Positions 58,842-64,000 of a stretch of DNA of 64,000 nt are shown piece after piece. This DNA is from Brevundimonas sp. (lineage in GTDB: Bacteria > Pseudomonadota > Alphaproteobacteria > Caulobacterales > Caulobacteraceae), in assembly GCF_030704825.1 (NCBI RefSeq), contig NZ_JAUYNX010000001.1, positions 62,001-126,000 of the forward strand, written 5' to 3'. Within the stretch, counting starts at the first letter, position 1. Each line of letters starts with the position of its first letter. The notes beneath the pieces were generated by a model. The model worked only from the letters and a program-made list of their open reading frames with translations, ran no database searches and was not told the origin of the DNA. A program made the translations under genes and the position numbers.

Positions 58842-61164
58842 GCGCCCTCAGCTCTTCCGTATCCTGCATGCTGCGCTGCAGGGAGCCGAACAGATTGACG
58901 TAGTCGTCGGTCCACGGCCTCACGGCGGTGCGGGCCGGCGTGTTCCAGCGCTCGTCCATCCGGAAATCGGCCAGACCGGCGTCGGTGGGCGACAGGATCA
59001 GCGCCTCGGTCGAGGCCTCGGCCATCTCCGGCGTCTCGTCCCGCTCGTAGTATAGCTGGTGCAGGCTCGGCCGTCCCAGCGCCTGGGCCGCGGCGATGGC
59101 CGGCAGGGTGATGTCAAGGTTGCGGTTCGACAGGTGCAGCAGCACCACCCCGTCCGGCTTCAGCAGTTTCAGATAGCCGCCGATGGCCTCGGCGGTCAGC
59201 AGGTGGGTCGGCACCGCGTCGGACGAGAAGGCGTCGATGATCAGCAGGTCGTAGGACCCCGGCGTCTCCTTCGCCAGCGTCAGGCGGGCGTCGCCCAGGA
59301 CCGTATTGATCGGGCCGGAGGCGCAGTGCGAGATGTAGGAGAACCAGCGCGGGTCGCGCGACAGCGCGTTCACCATCGGGTCGATCTCGAAGAAGGTCAT
59401 GGCGTCTTCGGTGCGTTTGTAGGTCGCCATGGCGCCCGAGCCCTGGCCGACCACGCCGATCTTCGCCGGACCGCGCTGGCCGATCATTGTCGCCGCCTGG
59501 CCGATCGGGGTGGACGCCGCATAGTAGAGGGTCGGAACGCAGTCGAAGCGGCCGTCGCGCGCCTGGGCGCCGTGCAGGGTGGTGCCGTGCATCAGCACAT
59601 GGACGTCGCCGCCCAGCCGGGGATCGGGCGAGTTGGCCACCCGCATCACGCCGAAGAAGCTGCGCTCCGAATAGCTCCAGTCGTAGCCTCGGGCGATCCA
59701 CTGGGCCGGAAGGGTGATCATCAGCAGGACGGCGGTGAAGACCAGCGCCCGGTCCCGGATCAGGAAGGCGCAGATGGCGGCGGGCATCAGCATGACCATG
59801 GCCAGCTGGTCCATGCCCAGCGGGAAGTTGGCGTAAAACCAGCCGCGCGCGCCGTCGTTGGCGTTGAGCCAGAGCGACAGCAGCACCGGAGAGGCGGCGA
59901 CCGCGCCCGCGGCGGCCAGGGTTCCGATCCGGGTTCCGGTCAGCCGCCCCCGGCCCCACGGACGGGCGAGGCCGACCAGCACCAGCACCAGCGGATACTC
60001 CCACACCATGTTGAAGATGACCGGGGCCAGCAGGGCGGTGAAGGCGCCGCCGACGACGCCGCCCAGCGACATCAGCAGGTAGAATTCCGTCAGCCGGTCC
60101 GGCGGCGGACGTCGCGACGCCAGCAGCTGATGGCACATCAGGGCGGCGAAGAAGAAGGCGATCAGGTGCAGACCGAAGGCCAGCGACCAGTTGGCCGAGC
60201 GGAAGGCGACGATCAGGACGACGATGGCCCCCGTCGCGCCCTGGATGACCAGGGTGACGTTGAGCGGAATCCACGGCCGGGCCTGGAAGGCGATGACGAA
60301 GGTCAGCAGATACAGCGCCAGGGGGATCACCCACAGGAACGGCGCCGAGGCCACGTCGGTCGACAGGTGGGCGGTGACCCCCAGCATCAGGCTGGACGGC
60401 GCCGCCGCCAGCAGCACCAGAATTCCCTTCTCGCGCCAGGCGATGGGCGCGCTGGCCTCCAGCCGCGCCGGCTCGGTCGTGCGGTCGAGGCGGCGGCGCC
60501 AGACCACCAGGGCCAGGGCGACGACCATCAGCGTGAAGAGGACGTAGCCGCCGCTCCAGCCCCACCGCTGTCCCGACAGGGTCGCCAGCGGCTCGATCAG
60601 GACGGGATAGGACAGCAGGGCCAGGAAGCTGCCCAGATTGGAGGCGGCGTACAGCACATAGGGATTCCGGCCGTCGGCGTGGCCGGCGCGGACCCGCGCG
60701 TACCAGGCCTGCAGCAGGGGCGCCGTCGCCGACAGGACGGCGAAGGGCGCGCCCACCGACAGGGTCAGGGTGGCCAGCAGCCACAGGATCGGCGCCGCCG
60801 GGTCGGGATCGCCCAGCCAGCCGTTGACGCCCAGCGGCAGGAACAGGGCGGCGACGAGCAACAGGCCCAGATGGATGGCCACCTGGAGCCTGATCGACCC
60901 GACCTTCTGCACCAGATGGGCGTAGCCGTAGCCGGCCAGCAGGGCGGTCTGGAAGAAGACCATGGCGGTGTTCCACACCGCCGGCGACCCGCCCAGCATC
61001 GGCAGGACCAGCTTGGTCACCATCGGCTGGACCACGAACACGAGCGACGCCGAGGTGAAGATGGCGACCGCGAACAGGAAGGGGGTCAGGCGATCGGCCG
61101 GCCGGTCGGGCGCGCCGGAGCCGGCGCCGGAGCCGATGCCGGAGTCCCCTGTGGTGTCGCTCAT
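58828..61164 (-). CDS. Membrane protein fused to a spermidine-synthase-like domain
   Basis: 778-residue inner-membrane protein. About 12-14 membrane segments fill residues 25-520 in the manner of a transporter. The C-terminal domain (about 540-778) is a spermidine-synthase-like methyltransferase fold: [25 protein letters not shown] and [18 protein letters not shown]. Proteins of this layout are usually called spermidine synthase or fused MFS/spermidine synthase, but no aminopropyltransferase activity can be inferred; several Asp residues of true SpeE active sites are not obvious. ATG at 61164 chosen at the start of the hydrophilic N-terminus; longer frames run through the divergent pncC. Confidence 0.8.
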   Translation of the reverse strand: MSDTTGDSGIGSGAGSGAPDRPADRLTPFLFAVAIFTSASLVFVVQPMVTKLVLPMLGGSPAVWNTAMVFFQTALLAGYGYAHLVQKVGSIRLQVAIHLGLLLVAALFLPLGVNGWLGDPDPAAPILWLLATLTLSVGAPFAVLSATAPLLQAWYARVRAGHADGRNPYVLYAASNLGSFLALLSYPVLIEPLATLSGQRWGWSGGYVLFTLMVVALALVVWRRRLDRTTEPARLEASAPIAWREKGILVLLAAAPSSLMLGVTAHLSTDVASAPFLWVIPLALYLLTFVIAFQARPWIPLNVTLVIQGATGAIVVLIVAFRSANWSLAFGLHLIAFFFAALMCHQLLASRRPPPDRLTEFYLLMSLGGVVGGAFTALLAPVIFNMVWEYPLVLVLVGLARPWGRGRLTGTRIGTLAAAGAVAASPVLLSLWLNANDGARGWFYANFPLGMDQLAMVMLMPAAICAFLIRDRALVFTAVLLMITLPAQWIARGYDWSYSERSFFGVMRVANSPDPRLGGDVHVLMHGTTLHGAQARDGRFDCVPTLYYAASTPIGQAATMIGQRGPAKIGVVGQGSGAMATYKRTEDAMTFFEIDPMVNALSRDPRWFSYISHCASGPINTVLGDARLTLAKETPGSYDLLIIDAFSSDAVPTHLLTAEAIGGYLKLLKPDGVVLLHLSNRNLDITLPAIAAAQALGRPSLHQLYYERDETPEMAEASTEALILSPTDAGLADFRMDERWNTPARTAVRPWTDDYVNLFGSLQRSMQDTEELRALRSQ

Positions 61165-61248
61165 GCCCGCCCCGTATGCTGGCGCCGTCTCCGGGCGCAT
61201 ACGCCCACCCTGGACCGACTCGCCGCCCTTTCGGAAGGCCTCGAACGC

Positions 61249-61740
61249 ATGTTCCCCGACGACATCCACGCCCTGGCCCGGCAGGTGATCGAAACGGCCG
61301 CCGCGCGGGGCCTGACCCTCGCCACGGCGGAGAGCTGCACCGGCGGTCTGGTGGCCGGCGCCCTGACCGCGATCGCCGGGTCCTCGGCGGTCTTCGAGCG
61401 CGGCTTCGTCACCTACAGCAACGCCGCCAAGACCGAACTGCTGGGCGTGCCGGCCGGAATGATCGAGACCCACGGCGCGGTGTCCGAACCCGTCGCACGG
61501 GCCATGGCGGACGGCGCCGTCGCCCGGTCGCGGGCCCTGGTCTCCGTGGCCGTCACGGGCGTCGCGGGACCCGGGGGCGGTTCGCCGGACAAGCCCGTCG
61601 GCCTGGTGCATTTCGGCGCGGTCGGCCCGGCGGGCGCGATCCACGCCGAACACCGCTTCGGCGACGCCGGACGCGAGGCGATCCGGCTGGAAGGCGTCCG
61701 CGTGGCGCTGGGGCTGCTGCTCGACCGGATCGGGGCATGA
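61249..61740 (+). CDS. pncC: Nicotinamide-nucleotide amidase (CinA C-terminal domain)
   Basis: 163-residue stand-alone CinA C-terminal domain hydrolysing NMN in pyridine-nucleotide salvage. [15 protein letters not shown] carries the nucleophilic Ser, [15 protein letters not shown] and [15 protein letters not shown] complete the site. The N-terminal MoaB/CinA half is not encoded here. ATG at 61249; longer frames overlap the opposite-strand membrane gene. Overlaps the TusA-like gene by ATGA. Confidence 0.92.
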   Translation: MFPDDIHALARQVIETAAARGLTLATAESCTGGLVAGALTAIAGSSAVFERGFVTYSNAAKTELLGVPAGMIETHGAVSEPVARAMADGAVARSRALVSVAVTGVAGPGGGSPDKPVGLVHFGAVGPAGAIHAEHRFGDAGREAIRLEGVRVALGLLLDRIGA

Positions 61741-61967
61741 TCGTCGACGCCCGCGGTCATCGCTGCCCGACGCCCAGCCTGAAGCTTCAGAAGGCGATGC
61801 GCGACGCCGCGCCGGGCGCGCGGCTGACCCTGCTGGCCACGGATCCGATGGCGCGGATCGACGTGCCGCATCTGATGGCGGGACTCGGCGGAGAGGTGAT
61901 CTCGATCGACGAGGCCGGCGGCGTCCTGACTATCGTGATCGCGACGCCCGGCGCGCCGACAGGCTGA
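61737..61967 (+). CDS. TusA-family sulfur-carrier protein
   Basis: 76-residue TusA/SirA-like protein with the diagnostic CPxP motif (Cys10 in [11 protein letters not shown]), followed by [16 protein letters not shown]. Carries persulfide sulfur to tRNA or cofactor synthesis; the exact acceptor is unknown. Overlaps pncC at its start (ATGA). Its last 38 bases overlap the convergent BrkB gene. Confidence 0.88.
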   Translation: MIVDARGHRCPTPSLKLQKAMRDAAPGARLTLLATDPMARIDVPHLMAGLGGEVISIDEAGGVLTIVIATPGAPTG

Positions 61968-62898
61968 CCACGGTGTCCGGCAGGGGTTCGTCGGGTTCGA
62001 TCTCGGGCGCGCCCATCGACCGGGCGGCGATCTCCATCTCGGTGGCGAAGGCCCCGCCGTAGAAGATGGCGTTGACGTTCCACGACAGCCAGATCAGCAG
62101 CACCACCACCGCGCCGACCGAACCGTAGGTCGCGCCCAGCGGGGCGATCTGCTCGACATAGATGGCGCACAGCCACGACGAGACGGTCGACATCACCGTG
62201 GCCACCACCCCGCCCACGAGCGACGGCGCCCAGGCCACCGGCGCGCGGTGGGACATGGCGTAGCGGTAGAGCATGGTCAGGCCGATCGCGAGCCCGAGGG
62301 CGGGCCACAGACCGTCCAGCGGCAGACCCCCGCCGCCCGTCTCCGCCCCGCCCGGACCGGCGTGTTCCAGCAGGCGCGACGTCACCACCGCCCCGGACAC
62401 CACGGTGAACAGCAGGAAGGCGAACAGGGCGACGAAGAAGGCCAGCAGATTGAATTTGAAGAAGCCGTGCGACTCGTCCTCGTCATGGATCAGGTTCAGC
62501 CCGGCCAGCAGGGCCTTGAAGCCCCGGTGCGCCGCATAGCCGCCGATGACCACGGCGAAGAAGCTCTGGGCCGAAACGGTGCGGGCGGAGGCGTTGGCCA
62601 GTCGCTCGATCTCGGCGGTGAAGATGGCCCGCGCGGCGTAGGGCATGACGTCGGCCAGGGCCGCGGCCTGCTCGCTGACCTGGCTGATCGACAGCACGGC
62701 CTTGTAGAAGCCGATCAGGATGGCGATGGCCGGGAAAACCGCCAGCAGGGCGAAGAACGAGACCCCGCCGGTGTAGAGCATCACGTCGCGGCCCCAGCTG
62801 CGCGTGAAGGCCTTGACCGCAAGGCGGCCCCACAGCCGGGGGGTCGCCCAGCGCGCGGCCGCGTCGATGTCCGATTTCGCGTTCAATCCGGTCCCCAC
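61930..62898 (-). CDS. YihY/BrkB family inner-membrane protein
   Basis: 322-residue membrane protein with about six membrane segments: MLYTGGVSFFALLAVFPAIAILIGF, FFAVVIGGYAAHRGFKALLAGLN, LLAFFVALFAFLLFTVVSGAVV and YGSVGAVVVLLIWLSWNVNAIFYGG. This is the YihY/BrkB (formerly called RNase BN) family; nuclease activity is not supported. GTG start at 62898. C-terminal 38 bases overlap the TusA-like gene. Confidence 0.88.
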   Translation of the reverse strand: MGTGLNAKSDIDAAARWATPRLWGRLAVKAFTRSWGRDVMLYTGGVSFFALLAVFPAIAILIGFYKAVLSISQVSEQAAALADVMPYAARAIFTAEIERLANASARTVSAQSFFAVVIGGYAAHRGFKALLAGLNLIHDEDESHGFFKFNLLAFFVALFAFLLFTVVSGAVVTSRLLEHAGPGGAETGGGGLPLDGLWPALGLAIGLTMLYRYAMSHRAPVAWAPSLVGGVVATVMSTVSSWLCAIYVEQIAPLGATYGSVGAVVVLLIWLSWNVNAIFYGGAFATEMEIAARSMGAPEIEPDEPLPDTVVSLSARRASRSR

Positions 62899-63009
62899 AA
62901 CCGCCCAGATCGGCCCTTCTACCCTAATTCGGAGCGCGGGAAACCCGGACTGGGGATAGGGATGTCCAGGCCGTTGCTAACGGCCGTGCGCCCGCTATGG
63001 TCCGCCGCC

Positions 63010-64000
63010 ATGAAACCGCTTCCGGGGCTGGAGGCGGCGGAGACATCGCCCTTGAGTTCCGACCCGCGCATTCTGGTCGTCGCCCCCGACGACAGCCTGG
63101 TCGGCCCCCTGTGCCAGGGGCTGGACGCCCTCGGCTGGCGCACCGTCACGGCGCGTTCGCTGGCCGGCGCCATCCAGGTGCTGATCGACTGGCCGCTCGA
63201 GACGGTGATCCTCGACGCCCGCCTGCCCGATGGGCCCGGCGGAATCGCCGCCCTGCGCCAGACGGTGTCGCCCCGGCGCCTCCCGATTCTGGCCATCGGG
63301 ACCGAGGCCGCGGCCTGGGAGCCGGGCCTGGCGGATATCGTCATGTCGATCCCGCCGCACGCGGCCCAGGCCGCGCTGCGGCTGGAGAACATGATCCGCT
63401 CCGCCATCGCCGAGGAGGAGGTGTCGCTGCGCGAGGCGACCTTCGCGGCCCGGGGCGAACCCCTGCCCCCGGCGGATCCCGACGCCTCGCCGCTGCGGGT
63501 GCTGGCCGCCGGCAAGCCCGACCGCCACTTCCTGGCCCTGTCCAACGCCCTGACCGCCCGCGGCTGCGAGGTGGTGGCGGCGCCCACGCCCTACACCGCC
63601 TTCGACTATCTGCACGAACGCCCGTTCGACGCCGCGGTGCTGTGGGGCGCCGAGGACCACGCTCCGGCCCTGTCCATCGCCTCGGGCATGAAGCGGAACA
63701 CCCGCCTGTATCACATCCCCGCGGTGCTCTATCTGCGCGGCGCGGGCGAGATCAACCTGGCCGAACTGTACAATCGCGGCTTCGCCGACGTCGCCGCCGC
63801 CGACACGCCCGAGGACGAAACCGCCGAACGCATCGTCGCGCTCGCCGGGGCCCATCGCCGGCACGTCGCCATTCGCAAGGCGCTGGAGAGCGCGCGCGGA
63901 TCGGGCCTGACCGATCCGGCCACCGGCCTGTTCACTCCCGAACTGTTCGCCAGCCACCTGGCCCGGGTGGCCGAGGGCGCCCGCCTGCGCCGCCGCCCCC
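63010..64000 (+). CDS. PopA-like double-receiver GGDEF protein, 3' end outside window
   Basis: Open from the ATG at 63010 to the window end (330 residues read). Receiver 1 (about 20-130) keeps a phospho-acceptor-like Asp69 (VILDARLPDGPGG). Receiver 2 (about 163-285) lacks the Asp at the matching place (AVLWGAED), so it is a pseudo-receiver. A GGDEF-type domain begins at about 298 (GLTDPATGLFTPELFASHL). This order and the wording of these motifs resemble Caulobacter PopA, a cyclic-di-GMP effector that helps present CtrA for ClpXP proteolysis. The GGDEF active site is outside the window, so PleD-type cyclase activity cannot be excluded. Confidence 0.6.
   Translation, partial: MKPLPGLEAAETSPLSSDPRILVVAPDDSLVGPLCQGLDALGWRTVTARSLAGAIQVLIDWPLETVILDARLPDGPGGIAALRQTVSPRRLPILAIGTEAAAWEPGLADIVMSIPPHAAQAALRLENMIRSAIAEEEVSLREATFAARGEPLPPADPDASPLRVLAAGKPDRHFLALSNALTARGCEVVAAPTPYTAFDYLHERPFDAAVLWGAEDHAPALSIASGMKRNTRLYHIPAVLYLRGAGEINLAELYNRGFADVAAADTPEDETAERIVALAGAHRRHVAIRKALESARGSGLTDPATGLFTPELFASHLARVAEGARLRRRP

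Noticed and set aside
59059..61740. 893-codon plus-strand open frame
   Set aside because: Only its last 163 codons (pncC) are real; the rest is the antisense of the membrane spermidine-synthase-like gene.

Overview
The window is a GC-rich (roughly two-thirds G+C by eye) bacterial chromosome segment, almost certainly from an alphaproteobacterium of the order Caulobacterales (a Brevundimonas/Caulobacter relative). Evidence: the acpP-fabF-mltG order, the dusB-ntrY-ntrX-dat-hfq-hflX run, a pyruvate dehydrogenase operon whose E1-beta carries its own lipoyl domain and which contains a DUF5076 gene, a fused ispDF, and a PopA-like double-receiver/GGDEF protein at the right edge. Nearly everything is housekeeping. 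I found no prophage, insertion sequence, CRISPR array, rRNA or tRNA. Genes are packed tightly, often with ATGA or GTGA stop/start overlaps.

Layout. 1-9954: fatty-acid synthesis genes (fabD, fabG, acpP, fabF) and mltG on the minus strand. They are interrupted by a four-gene envelope cassette of unknown function (2683-6810: OmpA-like protein, 4-TM coiled-coil protein, lipoprotein with a possible vWA-like pattern, glycine-zipper lipoprotein) and by a serine hydrolase lipoprotein. 9999-18930: beta-propeller protein, FAD-linked oxidase, Nudix hydrolase, SPFH/NfeD pair, rnhA, tatABC, a less GC-rich DUF4238 gene and a small lipoprotein. 19008-28516: glnB-glnA, nnrD, yaaA, a 3-hydroxybutyrate dehydrogenase homologue lacking the catalytic Tyr next to a patatin, a cytochrome b561/YceI/YrdC-type operon, and an acyl-CoA dehydrogenase. 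28675-35443: the complete pyruvate dehydrogenase operon (pdhA, orf, pdhB, DUF5076, E2, gpx, ACT protein, lpd), followed by ftsB and eno. 37641-45175: lipoprotein, rpmF, two GNATs, FAD dehydrogenase, COQ10-like protein, lipA, acyl-ACP synthetase-like protein, DoxX, DODA-type dioxygenase. 45213-51884: HExxH protein plus VanY-type peptidase, sugar-symporter-like MFS protein, mazG, HWE kinase, hflX, hfq. 51993-64000: dat, ntrX, ntrY, dusB, ispDF, membrane spermidine-synthase-like protein, pncC, tusA-like, BrkB/YihY and the truncated PopA-like regulator.

How it fits together. lipA lies close to the PDH operon, whose E2 and E1-beta both need lipoylation. glnB-glnA and ntrYX are the visible nitrogen-signalling genes, and ntrBC is absent from its usual place between dusB and ntrY. 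Two REPIN-like palindromic elements and one long inverted repeat sit in intergenic gaps.

The best candidate for an undescribed system is the OmpA/4-TM/lipoprotein cassette between fabG and acpP. Its gene fusions by overlap, its RBS-bearing leader hairpin and its position inside an otherwise conserved operon all suggest one functional unit. All calls come from reading the sequence; no database search was possible.
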